This document shows positions 1 to 7,094 of a stretch of 64,000 nucleotides of DNA, in pieces (position 1 is the stretch's first letter; each line of letters starts with the position of its first letter). A program made the translations under genes and the position numbers. Origin of the DNA: Siccirubricoccus soli. GTDB taxonomy: Bacteria; Pseudomonadota; Alphaproteobacteria; Acetobacterales; Acetobacteraceae. Below the pieces are notes generated by a model, which searched no databases, was not told the origin of the DNA, and worked only from the letters and a program-made list of their open reading frames with translations. Location of the stretch: NCBI RefSeq assembly GCF_024178315.1, contig NZ_JAMZIK010000076.1:1-64000 (forward strand). Direction: 5' to 3'.

Positions 1-1
1 C

Positions 2-721
2 CAGGGCGCCATCCTGCACCGGGACAGCCTGGGGACAAGCCAGCCCATCCTGCCGGGGGCGGTGAACTGGATGACGGCCGGGCGCGGCATCGTCCATTCC
101 GAGCGGACCGATGCGGCGGAGCGGGATCATGCCAACCCGCTCTACGGCATCCAGCTCTGGGTGGCGCTGCCGAAGGCGCTGGAGGAGACCGAGCCCGGCT
201 TCGTCCACCACCCGGCCGAGAGCCTGCCGGCCGTCACCGATGGCGGCCTCTCGCTGCGGCTGATCGCCGGCGAGGGCTGGGGGCTGCGCTCCCCGGTCGC
301 CACCGCCTCGCCGCTCTTCTACGCGGATGCCGTGCTGGCGCCCGGCGCCGCGGTGCCGCTGCCGGAGCAGCAGGAGGAGCGCGCCGCCTATGTGCTGGAG
401 GGCAGCGTCAGCGTCTCGGGCGATGTGTTCGAGGCGGGGCGGATGCTGGTGTTCCGCGCCGGGGACAAGCTGGCGCTGATCGCCGGGCCGCAGGGCGCGC
501 GGCTGCTGCTGCTGGGCGGCGCCGCCATGGATGGGCCGCGCTACCTGTTCTGGAATTTCGTCGCCTCCAGCCGGGAACGGATCGAGCAGGCGAAGGAGGC
601 GTGGCGGGCGCAGAGCTTCCCCAAGGTGCCGGGCGATGCGGAGGAGTTCATCCCGCTGCCCGAGGCGCGGGTGAAGGCCGGGGCGGCGACGAGGCCGAGC
701 GAGGGATCGCCGACCAGCTAG
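2..721 (+). CDS. Pirin family protein (5' end missing)
   Basis: The reading frame is open from the first bases of the window, so the start lies upstream and about 50-60 N-terminal residues are missing. The segment VNWMTAGRGIVHSER (about residues 21-35 of the visible part) is the hallmark of pirins, bicupin iron proteins. It contains the His and Glu of the GIVHSE metal site; the two other His ligands would lie upstream. The rest matches the end of the N-terminal cupin and a C-terminal cupin, and the protein ends normally. Pirins act as quercetin 2,3-dioxygenase-like enzymes or as redox-responsive partners of transcription factors; the role here is unknown. The TAG stop codon (719-721) lies inside the terminal CTAG of a 107-bp repeat, so the repeat may have set where this protein ends. 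Family assignment is firm, function is not. Confidence 0.9.
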   Translation, partial: QGAILHRDSLGTSQPILPGAVNWMTAGRGIVHSERTDAAERDHANPLYGIQLWVALPKALEETEPGFVHHPAESLPAVTDGGLSLRLIAGEGWGLRSPVATASPLFYADAVLAPGAAVPLPEQQEERAAYVLEGSVSVSGDVFEAGRMLVFRAGDKLALIAGPQGARLLLLGGAAMDGPRYLFWNFVASSRERIEQAKEAWRAQSFPKVPGDAEEFIPLPEARVKAGAATRPSEGSPTS

Positions 722-824
722 AGCGTTTTCGGTTCACATGCGTGCACCGAAAACGCTCTGCGCCTTTGTTCGCAGAGCAGATTCACGCCTTCGGGCGATG
801 CCGCCCTACGGCGATCTGCCCTAG
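718..824 (-). repeat. 107-bp structured intergenic element, copy 1
   Basis: This is exactly 107 bp, bounded by CTAG at both ends. Read on the minus strand it shares a scaffold with the copies at 3118-3224 and 33664-33770: CTAGnGCAGATCGC, hairpin 1, GCGTGAA, a TGCT...CAA spacer, AGAGC, hairpin 2, GCTCTAG. Hairpin 2 on the plus strand pairs AGAGCGTTTTCGGT with ACCGAAAACGCTCT. The other half can form a small stem CGCC-TTCG-GGCG beside GCCG-CCCTA-CGGC. The element is the whole spacer between the pirin gene and ynfA: it holds the pirin stop codon and ends one base before the ynfA ATG. Confidence 0.85.
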
Positions 825-1148
825 ATGCGGACCGCGCTGATCTACGCGCTGGCGGCGCTGGCCGAGATCGCCGGCTGCTTCGCCGCCTGGGCCTGGTGGC
901 GGCTGGGCGCCTCGCCGCTCTGGCTGCTGCCGGGGGGCCTCAGCCTCGCCGCCTTCGCCGGACTGCTGACGCTGAGCCCGGCCGAGCTGGCGGGGCGCGC
1001 CTTCGCCGCCTATGGCGGGGTCTATATCGTGGCGAGCCTGGTCTGGATGTGGGCGGTGGAGGGGCGGCCGCCGGACCGGTGGGACCTGGCCGGGGCGGGG
1101 CTGTGCCTGGGCGGGGCGGGGGTGATCCTGTTCGGGGCGCGGGGTTGA
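825..1148 (+). CDS. YnfA/UPF0060 family small membrane protein
   Basis: A 107-residue, very hydrophobic protein with about four membrane segments (near residues 5-22, 30-47, 60-80 and 85-104). The motif [16 protein letters not shown] near the N-terminus and the patterns [19 protein letters not shown] and [21 protein letters not shown] are characteristic of the YnfA (UPF0060) family, related in fold to small multidrug resistance transporters. It would sit in the inner membrane; no substrate can be read from the sequence. The ATG follows directly after the CTAG end of the 107-bp repeat, so the leader contains no ordinary Shine-Dalgarno sequence, which is odd. The TGA stop lies in the left arm of the next repeat's first hairpin. 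Length matches the family, so the gene looks intact. Confidence 0.9.
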   Translation: MRTALIYALAALAEIAGCFAAWAWWRLGASPLWLLPGGLSLAAFAGLLTLSPAELAGRAFAAYGGVYIVASLVWMWAVEGRPPDRWDLAGAGLCLGGAGVILFGARG

Positions 1149-1217
1149 GGGGGAGCTCTGCTCCCCCTCAAGCTCCCCCACGCCAAAGGCCGAAGGGCCT
1201 TTGGAAACCATGAGCTT
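1146..1217 (+). repeat. Dual-hairpin intergenic element, copy 1 (terminator-like)
   Basis: Stem 1 pairs TGAGGGGGAGC (1146-1156) with GCTCCCCCTCA (1160-1170) around a 3-nt loop, and its first three bases are the ynfA stop codon. Stem 2 pairs CCAAAGGCC (1183-1191) with GGCCTTTGG (1196-1204) around GAAG, followed by AAACCATGAG. The same two-hairpin design recurs about 12 times in the window. Its place at a convergent gene end suggests transcription termination or mRNA end protection; there is no U-run, so this is inference. Confidence 0.75.
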
Positions 1218-1240
1218 GGCGCGCGCAGGTTCAACCTGCC

Positions 1241-1313
1241 GACTCAAAGGGGCCCAGGGGCCTTTCGGCCCCTGGCAGGTGGGAGCTCGAGGGGTTGCGG
1301 CGCTGCCGCAACC
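1241..1313 (-). repeat. Dual-hairpin intergenic element, copy 2 (inverted)
   Basis: On the minus strand, stem 1 is GGTTGCGGC/GCCGCAACC (1293-1313) and stem 2 is CCAGGGGCC-GAAA-GGCCCCTGG (1254-1275), then a GAGTC tail (1241-1245). It follows the end of the minus-strand SDR gene, so the convergent ynfA/SDR pair has one copy facing each gene with stem 1 nearest the stop codon. Confidence 0.7.
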
Positions 1314-1331
1314 AGCGCCCTCCGTCGACCC

Positions 1332-2084
1332 TCAGGTAAGAAAAGCCCCCCCATTCACATGAATGGTCTGCCCGGTGACGTAGCCGCCTTCCGGCCCTGC
1401 CAGCAGCCGGACCATGGCGGCGATCTCCTCCACCGTGCCCTTCCGCCGCAGCGGCACCCCGCTCTCCTGCAGCGTGCTCGGCCGCGCGCCCGCCGAGGCA
1501 CCACGCACCGTGTCGATGCTGCCCGGCGCCACGGCGTTGCAGCGGATGCCATGCGGCGCCAGCTCCACCGCCAGCGCCCGCATCAGCCCTTCCAGCCCGG
1601 ATTTGCTGGCCGAGACATGCACCCGGTTCGGCGTGCCGATATGCGTGGAAATCCCCGACAGCCCGATGATCGAGCCGCCGCCGCGGCGGATCATCTGCGG
1701 CACCACCGCCTGGGTGAGGATGAAGGCGCCGTCCAGCGCGACGGAGAGGATCTCCCGCCACTCCGTCAGCGACATCTCCAGGAAGGGCGTCTGCCGCCGC
1801 AGCCCGGCATTGGCCACCGCGATGTCGATCCCGCCCAGCTCCGCCTCCGCCCGCGCCGCCATGGCGGCCACGGCCTCGGGCTGGGTGATGTCCGCCAGAT
1901 GCGCGATGGCGGTGCCGCCGGCGGCGCGGATTTCCGCCGCCACGCCCTCGATCGCCGCCTGGTCGTGGCGGCCATTTACCACCACCGCCGCGCCGTCCCG
2001 CGCCAGGCTCAGCGCGATGGCACGGCCGATATTCCTGCCCGCGCCGGTGACGAGGGCGACCTTGCCGGCCAGCACCCCGGCCAT
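1332..2084 (-). CDS. SDR family protein lacking the catalytic tyrosine
   Basis: A 250-residue classical-length short-chain dehydrogenase/reductase. The Rossmann glycine motif TGAGRNIG (about residues 14-21), the ANAG motif (near 91-94), the serine in GLSGIST and the C-terminal GYVTGQTIHVNGG segment are all typical of FabG-like proteins. The catalytic YxxxK motif reads HVSASK, so the active-site Tyr is replaced by Val while the Lys remains. Normal SDR hydride chemistry is therefore doubtful: it may act differently or play a non-catalytic role. It starts 1 nt after the stop codon of the upstream PEP mutase-like gene, so the two are almost certainly co-transcribed and translationally coupled. 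The fold is certain, the activity is not. Confidence 0.88.
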   Translation of the reverse strand: MAGVLAGKVALVTGAGRNIGRAIALSLARDGAAVVVNGRHDQAAIEGVAAEIRAAGGTAIAHLADITQPEAVAAMAARAEAELGGIDIAVANAGLRRQTPFLEMSLTEWREILSVALDGAFILTQAVVPQMIRRGGGSIIGLSGISTHIGTPNRVHVSASKSGLEGLMRALAVELAPHGIRCNAVAPGSIDTVRGASAGARPSTLQESGVPLRRKGTVEEIAAMVRLLAGPEGGYVTGQTIHVNGGAFLT

Positions 2085-2085
2085 C

Positions 2086-2949
2086 TCAGCCCTCCGTCAC
2101 ATAGGGCTTGGCCGCCGCCTCATAGGCGCCATAGCCCAGCAGCTCACGAAACTGCGCCGCCGGCAGCGCGCCCGGCGCTTCCTGCCCGCCCGATTTCACC
2201 GCCTCCAGCCCGGCCAGGATGCCGGCCATGGCGGGCGAGATCATGCCCGTCGGGAAGGTGCCGATCTTCAGGCCGAGCTCCGCCGCAAGCTGCTGGCTGG
2301 GCGTGATCCGCCCGCCGCCCGGGGACAGCACGGCGAAGGAGGGCCTGCCCTTGGCCGCGGCGACAGCGCGCCGCACCTCGCCCTCATCCGCCGGGCTATC
2401 GAGGAAGAGGATGTCGGCGCCCTCCTCCACATACATCTCGATCCGCGCCACCGCCTCCTCGATGCCGGCGGTCGGGCGGCAATCGGTGCGGGCGAGGATG
2501 AGGATGCCGCTCTCCTTCGCCGCGGCGACGGCGGCGCGGATCTTCATCCGCGCCTCCTCCCGCGGGATGCAGGGCTTGCCGGCGGAGGTCAGGCCGCGCG
2601 GGGTGATCTTGTCCTCGATGAGGATGGCGGCGGCGCCGGCCTGGCCATAGGCGCGCACCGTGCGCTGCACGTTCATGGCATTGCCGTAGCCATGGTCGCC
2701 ATCCGCCAGGATGAGCAGCTCCGGCGCGGCGCGGCGGACCATGGTGAAGCTGTCGAACATCTCGCCGAAGGAGATGAGGTCGAGATCCGGCCCGCCGAGC
2801 CGGCTGGCGGCGACGCAGGAGCCGGAGAGGAAGGCGGTCTTGAACCCGGCCTGGGCGGTGAGCTTGGCCGAGATGCCATCCCACACCGCCGGCATGGCGA
2901 CGAGGCCGGGCTCGGCCAGCAGGGCGCGCAGGCGTTCGGGCGGGGTCAT
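2086..2949 (-). CDS. Isocitrate lyase/PEP mutase superfamily protein, oxaloacetate decarboxylase-like
   Basis: A 287-residue TIM-barrel enzyme of the isocitrate lyase/PEP mutase superfamily. The metal-binding motif DGDHGYGNAMNVQRTV and the following IEDK segment resemble the oxaloacetate decarboxylase branch. The catalytic-cysteine loop (KKCGH) of isocitrate lyases is absent, so a lyase of that type is unlikely. Oxaloacetate decarboxylase or a related C-C/P-C bond enzyme is the best inference. I chose the ATG at 2949 (MTPPERL) because it has an upstream CGAGGA-type ribosome site; the frame stays open to 3060 but that extension runs through a repeat. It is the first gene of a pair with the SDR gene. 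The spacer to thiL holds a dual-hairpin element and a 107-bp repeat. Confidence 0.82.
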   Translation of the reverse strand: MTPPERLRALLAEPGLVAMPAVWDGISAKLTAQAGFKTAFLSGSCVAASRLGGPDLDLISFGEMFDSFTMVRRAAPELLILADGDHGYGNAMNVQRTVRAYGQAGAAAILIEDKITPRGLTSAGKPCIPREEARMKIRAAVAAAKESGILILARTDCRPTAGIEEAVARIEMYVEEGADILFLDSPADEGEVRRAVAAAKGRPSFAVLSPGGGRITPSQQLAAELGLKIGTFPTGMISPAMAGILAGLEAVKSGGQEAPGALPAAQFRELLGYGAYEAAAKPYVTEG

Positions 2950-3018
2950 GGCGTATCCTCGGGAGTCGGTTGGAGGGGGATGTTGAGCGCGATTCGGGGC
3001 GAGTGGAAATAGGGCGGG

Positions 3019-3089
3019 CCGAGAGGGGGCGCTGCCCCCTCTCGGGCTCTCCCCGGCCAAAGGCCGAAAGGCCTTTGGAAACCATGAGC
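3019..3089 (+). repeat. Dual-hairpin intergenic element, copy 3
   Basis: Stem 1 is a perfect 12-bp pair, CCGAGAGGGGGC (3019-3030) with GCCCCCTCTCGG (3034-3045). Stem 2 is CCAAAGGCC-GAAA-GGCCTTTGG (3057-3078) with a GAAA loop, followed by AACCATGAG. It sits between thiL and the PEP mutase-like gene. Confidence 0.75.
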
Positions 3090-3117
3090 TTGAGACCCGG
3101 CGGTTCGGGCCAGGGTG

Positions 3118-3224
3118 CTAGAGCAGATCGCGTTCAGATGGACTCATCTGAGCGCGTGAAAATGCTTGCAAAACAACAACCCAGAGCATGCTGCGTGAGC
3201 GCAAGCGAACGCAGCATGCTCTAG
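3118..3224 (+). repeat. 107-bp structured intergenic element, copy 2
   Basis: 107 bp with CTAG at both ends. Hairpin 1 pairs CAGATG with CATCTG around GACT. Hairpin 2 is a perfect 13-bp pair, AGAGCATGCTGCG with CGCAGCATGCTCT. Aligned without gaps to the reverse complement of copy 1, the scaffold is the same (first 14 bases, GCGTGAA, AGAGC, GCTCTAG, and a 14-nt loop TGnnCGCAnGnGAA), while the arms of both hairpins differ completely and remain complementary. The terminal CTAG supplies the thiL stop codon (TAG on the minus strand, 3221-3223). Confidence 0.85.
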
Positions 3225-4189
3225 AAGTGGCTCCAGCCGAGGCGTGGCAGGGTCAGCGGTGCGCCGGCCGCATCCAGCACCTGCACCTCTGGCGCACCTT
3301 CGACGAAGGCGCCGATGCGGGTGACGGGCACGCCAGCCCTGGCGGCGCGCGCCGCAACCTCCGCCGCCTCGCCGGACGGCGCCGCGAAGAGCAGCTCGTA
3401 ATCGTCGCCGCCCCCCAGCACCAGCGGCAGCAGCGCCGGGTCGCCGGCCAGCAGCGCCGCAGCGGCGGGGGAAAGCGGCACGGCATCTGCCCGCAGCACC
3501 GCGCCGCAGCCGCCGGCGCGGCAGAGATGGCCAAGGTCCTGGACGAGGCCGTCCGAGACATCCATCGCCGCCCGCGCCAGGCCGGAGAGCGCCTGGCCCA
3601 GCGCCAACCGCGGCTGCGGCAGCCGGTAGCGCCGCGCCAGATGGCCCCCTGCATCCGCCGGGAGCTTGCCCTGCAACACCCGCAGGCCGAGCGCGCCATC
3701 GCCGATGCTGCCGGAGACCCAGATCTCATCCCCCGGCCGCGCCCCGGCCCGGCGCAGCGCCGCCCCGGGCGCGACATGGCCGAGGATGGTGAGGGAGAGG
3801 CTGGTCGGCCCCGGGATGGAGACGGTATCGCCGCCCAGCACGCTCAGCCCGTACTCCGCCTGGTCCGCCGCCAGCCCGGCGACGAAGCCGGCCAGCCATG
3901 CCTCCGGCGTGCCCGGCGGCAGCGCCGTCGTCATCAGATAGCCGAGCGGCACCGCGCCCATGGCGGCAAGGTCCGAGAGATTCACCCGCAGCAGCTTGCG
4001 GCCGATCTCCTCCGGCGGATCCTCCGGCAGGAAATGCACCCCCGCCACCATGGCATCGGCCGCCAGCACGAGCTGCCGGCCCGGCGGCGGGTCCAGCAGC
4101 GCGGCGTCATCGGCCAGATCCAGCGCGCCGGGCCCGGCCAGCTTGCGGAAATGCCGGGCGATAAGGGCGAATTCGCCCGGCAGGGTCAT
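3221..4189 (-). CDS. thiL: Thiamine-monophosphate kinase
   Basis: A 322-residue ThiL, which phosphorylates thiamine monophosphate to the active cofactor thiamine diphosphate with ATP. Typical motifs are DLADDAALLDPP near the N-terminus, AADAMVAGVHFL, GRKLLRVNLSDLAAMGA (Mg/ATP site), MDVSDGLVQDL and LGGGDDYELLFA. The ATG at 4189 gives the usual MTLPGEFALI start; the longer frame to 4306 is an artefact overlapping nusB. It is the last gene of the riboflavin operon, 13 nt after nusB, a position common in alphaproteobacteria. Its TAG stop comes from the edge of a 107-bp repeat, so the native C-terminus may have been slightly changed; the last residues are LPRLGWSHF. Confidence 0.93.
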   Translation of the reverse strand: MTLPGEFALIARHFRKLAGPGALDLADDAALLDPPPGRQLVLAADAMVAGVHFLPEDPPEEIGRKLLRVNLSDLAAMGAVPLGYLMTTALPPGTPEAWLAGFVAGLAADQAEYGLSVLGGDTVSIPGPTSLSLTILGHVAPGAALRRAGARPGDEIWVSGSIGDGALGLRVLQGKLPADAGGHLARRYRLPQPRLALGQALSGLARAAMDVSDGLVQDLGHLCRAGGCGAVLRADAVPLSPAAAALLAGDPALLPLVLGGGDDYELLFAAPSGEAAEVAARAARAGVPVTRIGAFVEGAPEVQVLDAAGAPLTLPRLGWSHF

Positions 4190-4202
4190 CGGCCGCCGCG
4201 CC

Positions 4203-4832
4203 TCAGCGCCGGTGCGGCGCGGCGAATTCCTCGGCGCGCAGCGCCCGCGCCATGGCGTCCAGCACGCCATTGGCGAAGCGCGGCTCCTCGCCGCCGAAGA
4301 AGCCATGCGCGATGTCGAGATACTCGTTGATCACCACGCGCGCCGGCGGCGCCTTCTGCTCCCACAACTCGGCCGCCGCGGCGCGCAGCAGGGCGCGCAG
4401 CACCGGGTCCAGCTTGGCCAGCGGCCAATCCGCATCCAGGTGTCGGGCGATCAGCCCGTCCAGCACCTCCCCGTTCTTCGCCGCGCGGCGGACGATGGCG
4501 CTGAACAGCGGCGCATCCGCCTCCGGCACCTGGCCGTCCTCGAAGGCGCCGGTGCCGAGGCGATGGCGGAGGAATTGGGAGATGATGGGCTCGGCGGCCT
4601 CGCCCGTCTGCTCGCTCTGGTAGAGCGCCTGCACCGCCGCCAGCCTGGCGCCGGTGCGCGGCCGGCCGCGCGAGCCGGGCGCCGCCGCCGCCGCGCGCTT
4701 GCCCTTACCCGCCGGCTTCGGCGCGCTGGCAGCGGGCTTCGCCTGCGGCTTCGGCGCCTCGGGCCTTGCCTCCGCCGCCATTTCGGCGCGCAGCCGGTCG
4801 AGCTCCGGCGTCTCCGATGCTTCCTTCGGCAT
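4203..4832 (-). CDS. nusB: Transcription antitermination protein NusB
   Basis: A 209-residue protein. Residues about 61-200 form the NusB domain: ARLAAVQALYQSEQTG at its start, helices with LDGLIARHL and DWPLAKLDPVLRALLRAAAAEL, and the closing RVVINEYLDIAHGF segment. NusB with S10/NusE binds boxA RNA and prevents premature termination in rRNA operons. The first 60 residues are a low-complexity tail rich in Ala, Pro, Lys and Glu, longer than in the roughly 140-residue E. coli protein, and probably disordered. The gene overlaps the last base of ribH and precedes thiL. The nusB-thiL linkage to riboflavin genes supports the identification. Confidence 0.94.
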   Translation of the reverse strand: MPKEASETPELDRLRAEMAAEARPEAPKPQAKPAASAPKPAGKGKRAAAAAPGSRGRPRTGARLAAVQALYQSEQTGEAAEPIISQFLRHRLGTGAFEDGQVPEADAPLFSAIVRRAAKNGEVLDGLIARHLDADWPLAKLDPVLRALLRAAAAELWEQKAPPARVVINEYLDIAHGFFGGEEPRFANGVLDAMARALRAEEFAAPHRR

Positions 4833-5314
4833 CAGAGACCCCAGTGCCGGCGCAGCCTGAGCTGCCCGAGCAGCGCATGCGCCGCCTCGGCCCCCTTATT
4901 GTGCTTGTCATCGCCCGAGCGGGCGATCGCCTGGGCCAGGGTGTCCACGGTCAGCAGGCCGAAGCCGATGGCGGCGCCGGTCTCGCTGGAGATGTCCATC
5001 ACCCCCTGGCAGATGGCGGTGCAGATGAAGTCGTAGTGGTCCGTCTCGCCCTTCACCACGCAGCCGAGCAGGAGGAAGCCGTCATACTGCTCCTGCGTCT
5101 GGCTGAGCGCCATGCGCAGCGCCGCCGGCAGCTCATAGCCGCCGGCCACGGCCACCGTCCGGTGGGTGGCGCCGGCGGCGGCGAAGACCTGCTCCGCGCC
5201 GCGGCGCATGCCGCTTACCACCGCCTCGTAATAGGGCGCCTCAATCACCAGCAGCCGCGGCGCGGGGCCCGGAACGGGCTCTGCCACGCGCTCCGGCGCG
5301 TCGATCGTACTCAT
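4832..5314 (-). CDS. ribH: 6,7-dimethyl-8-ribityllumazine synthase
   Basis: A 160-residue lumazine synthase, which condenses the pyrimidinedione intermediate with 3,4-dihydroxy-2-butanone 4-phosphate in the penultimate step of riboflavin synthesis. Recognisable elements are VAGGYELPAAL (the GxxE(L/I)P substrate site) and GCVVKGETDHYDFIC with the catalytic His. The C-terminus has GFGLLTVDTLAQA and NKGAEAAHALL. The ATG at 5314 overlaps the TGA of the upstream ribB gene (ATGA), which shows tight coupling; the open frame continues to 5746 only as an antisense-like extension. The short N-terminal tail is Pro-rich. Confidence 0.95.
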   Translation of the reverse strand: MSTIDAPERVAEPVPGPAPRLLVIEAPYYEAVVSGMRRGAEQVFAAAGATHRTVAVAGGYELPAALRMALSQTQEQYDGFLLLGCVVKGETDHYDFICTAICQGVMDISSETGAAIGFGLLTVDTLAQAIARSGDDKHNKGAEAAHALLGQLRLRRHWGL

Positions 5315-6444
5315 TCCACGTCCTTCCGGAGGAGCGGCCGCGTCTCGACAACCCTCAGGCCGTAGCCTTCCAGGCCGACAATCGGCCTCGGGTTGTTGGA
5401 CAGCCGCACCATGTCGCGTACGCCGAGATCGGCGAGGATCTGGGCGCCGATCCCATAGTCGCGGATCTCCGGCGGTGCAACGCGGCGATCCTTGTTCCGC
5501 TTCACCTGCTCGCTCATATTCGTCGGCCGCCAGTCGCGGATGACCACCACCACGCCGCGCCCGGCCTGGGAGATCATCCGCATCGCGTCGTGCAGGTCGC
5601 GGGTGCCGGCGCCCATGATGGTGTCGTGCAGCAGGTTGGCGGCGTGCATGCGCACATGGACGGGACCGGGGGCGGTAACGTCGCCCTTCACCAGCGCCAG
5701 GTGCTCGCCACGCTCCAGCGTGTTGGCATAGACGACGAGCTGCCACTCGCCGCCGACCGGATGGTCGATCGTCCCTTCCTGGATCCGCCGCACCAGGCGT
5801 TCCGTGCGCCGGCGATGCGCGATGAGGTCGGCGATGGTGCCGAGCTTCAGGCCATGGTGCTGGGCGAAGGAGACGAGGTCCGGCATCCGGGCCATCGTCC
5901 CGTCATCGTTCATGATCTCGCAGATCACGCCGGACGGGTTCAGCCCGGCGAGGCGGGCGAGATCGACCGAGGCCTCGGTATGCCCGGCGCGGACCAGGGT
6001 GCCGCCATCCCGCGCCATCAGCGGGAAGACATGGCCTGGGGTCACCAGATCCTCCCGCCCCATTTCCGGATTGATGGCGACGGCGATGGTGTGCGCCCGG
6101 TCGGCGGCGGAGATGCCGGTGGTCACGCCCTCCTTCGCCTCGATCGAGACGGTGAAGGCGGTGGAGTGCCGCGTGCCGTTGGCGGCGGCCATCAGCGGCA
6201 GGCCGAGCTGTTCCACCCGGTGGCGGGCGAGCGCCAGGCAGATCAGCCCGCGCGCATGCTTGGCCATGAAGTTGATCGCGTCCGGCGTGGCGAATTGCGC
6301 CGGGATGACGAGGTCGCCCTCGTTCTCGCGATCCTCGTCATCCACCAGGATGAACATGCGGCCGCGTCGGGCTTCCTCGATCAGCTCCTCGGTCGGGGAG
6401 ATGAATTCGGCGAAACTCGCCTTGTGTGGCAGGGCGGCGGTCAT
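5311..6444 (-). CDS. ribB: 3,4-dihydroxy-2-butanone-4-phosphate synthase with zinc-less RibA-like domain (RibBX type)
   Basis: A 377-residue two-domain protein. Residues 1-205 are a RibB domain, which makes 3,4-dihydroxy-2-butanone 4-phosphate from ribulose 5-phosphate; the acidic metal site DDEDRENEGDL is at about residues 35-45 and the THxTE-like RAGHTEASVDL near 152-162. Residues about 215-377 align with GTP cyclohydrolase II (DYGIGAQIL, LSNNP, GLEGYGLRVVE). The zinc cluster normally written with three cysteines is replaced by a cysteine-free stretch (VRMHAANLLHDTI, residues 265-277). GTP cyclohydrolase II activity is therefore unlikely; this is the hybrid form known as RibBX in Proteobacteria. 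I prefer the ATG at 6444 with an upstream GAAGGA site; a GTG at 6459 overlapping the ribE stop is the alternative. Confidence 0.92.
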   Translation of the reverse strand: MTAALPHKASFAEFISPTEELIEEARRGRMFILVDDEDRENEGDLVIPAQFATPDAINFMAKHARGLICLALARHRVEQLGLPLMAAANGTRHSTAFTVSIEAKEGVTTGISAADRAHTIAVAINPEMGREDLVTPGHVFPLMARDGGTLVRAGHTEASVDLARLAGLNPSGVICEIMNDDGTMARMPDLVSFAQHHGLKLGTIADLIAHRRRTERLVRRIQEGTIDHPVGGEWQLVVYANTLERGEHLALVKGDVTAPGPVHVRMHAANLLHDTIMGAGTRDLHDAMRMISQAGRGVVVVIRDWRPTNMSEQVKRNKDRRVAPPEIRDYGIGAQILADLGVRDMVRLSNNPRPIVGLEGYGLRVVETRPLLRKDVE

Positions 6445-6455
6445 CCTGGGGTCCT

Positions 6456-7094
6456 TCACCTCGCGGCCGGCGGGGACAGGGCCCCCGGATCGGCCGCCAC
6501 CAGCCGCGCGACATAGCGGGCCAGAGTATCGATCTCGATATTCGCCCGCGCGCCGGGCTGCAGCGTCCCGAAGGTGGTCACGGCGGCGGTGTGGGGAATG
6601 ATGTTGACCCCGAACACGTCCCCGTCAACCTCGTTGACCGTCAGCGAGACGCCATCGATGGCGATGGAGCCCTTCACGGCGACGAAGCGCGACAATCCGG
6701 TCGGCAGCCTGAACCGCCAGCGTACCGAACCATTCTCCGGCGTCGCCGAGAGCACCTCCGCCACCCCGTCCACATGGCCGGAGACGAGGTGCCCGCCCAG
6801 CTCGTCGCCCATGCGGAGCGAGCGTTCGAGGTTGACGCGGCTGCCCGGGCGGAAGCCGCCCAGGGTGGTCTTCGACAGGGTCTCGGCCGAGGCATCCACC
6901 GCGAACCAGTCGCCGCCGAGCTGGACCGCCGTGAGGCAGCAGCCGGAGCAGGCGATGGAGGCGCCGATCACCGCCTTCTGCGGCTCCGCCAGGAAAGCCG
7001 GGGAGGTGCCGATGACGAGGCGCATATCCTGCCCCTCCCCGATCGGCTGCACCTCCCTGACCGTTCCGAGGTCGGTCACGATTCCGGTGAACAT
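6456..7094 (-). CDS. ribE: Riboflavin synthase, alpha subunit
   Basis: A 212-residue riboflavin synthase, which dismutates two molecules of 6,7-dimethyl-8-ribityllumazine into riboflavin and the pyrimidinedione. The start MFTGIVTDLGTV is diagnostic. Two tandem lumazine-binding repeats follow: the first carries the CSGCCLTAV segment (about 49-57), the second begins near residue 95 with MGDELGGHLVSGHVDG and contains SIAIDGVSLTVN. The gene overlaps the end of ribD by 19 nt, so it is translated from the same transcript. Length and motifs are normal. Confidence 0.96.
   Translation of the reverse strand: MFTGIVTDLGTVREVQPIGEGQDMRLVIGTSPAFLAEPQKAVIGASIACSGCCLTAVQLGGDWFAVDASAETLSKTTLGGFRPGSRVNLERSLRMGDELGGHLVSGHVDGVAEVLSATPENGSVRWRFRLPTGLSRFVAVKGSIAIDGVSLTVNEVDGDVFGVNIIPHTAAVTTFGTLQPGARANIEIDTLARYVARLVAADPGALSPPAAR

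Noticed and set aside
2950-3220. Insertion sequence or transposase remnant in repeat-rich gaps
   Set aside because: No transposase-like reading frame or long terminal inverted repeats; only short structured elements are present.
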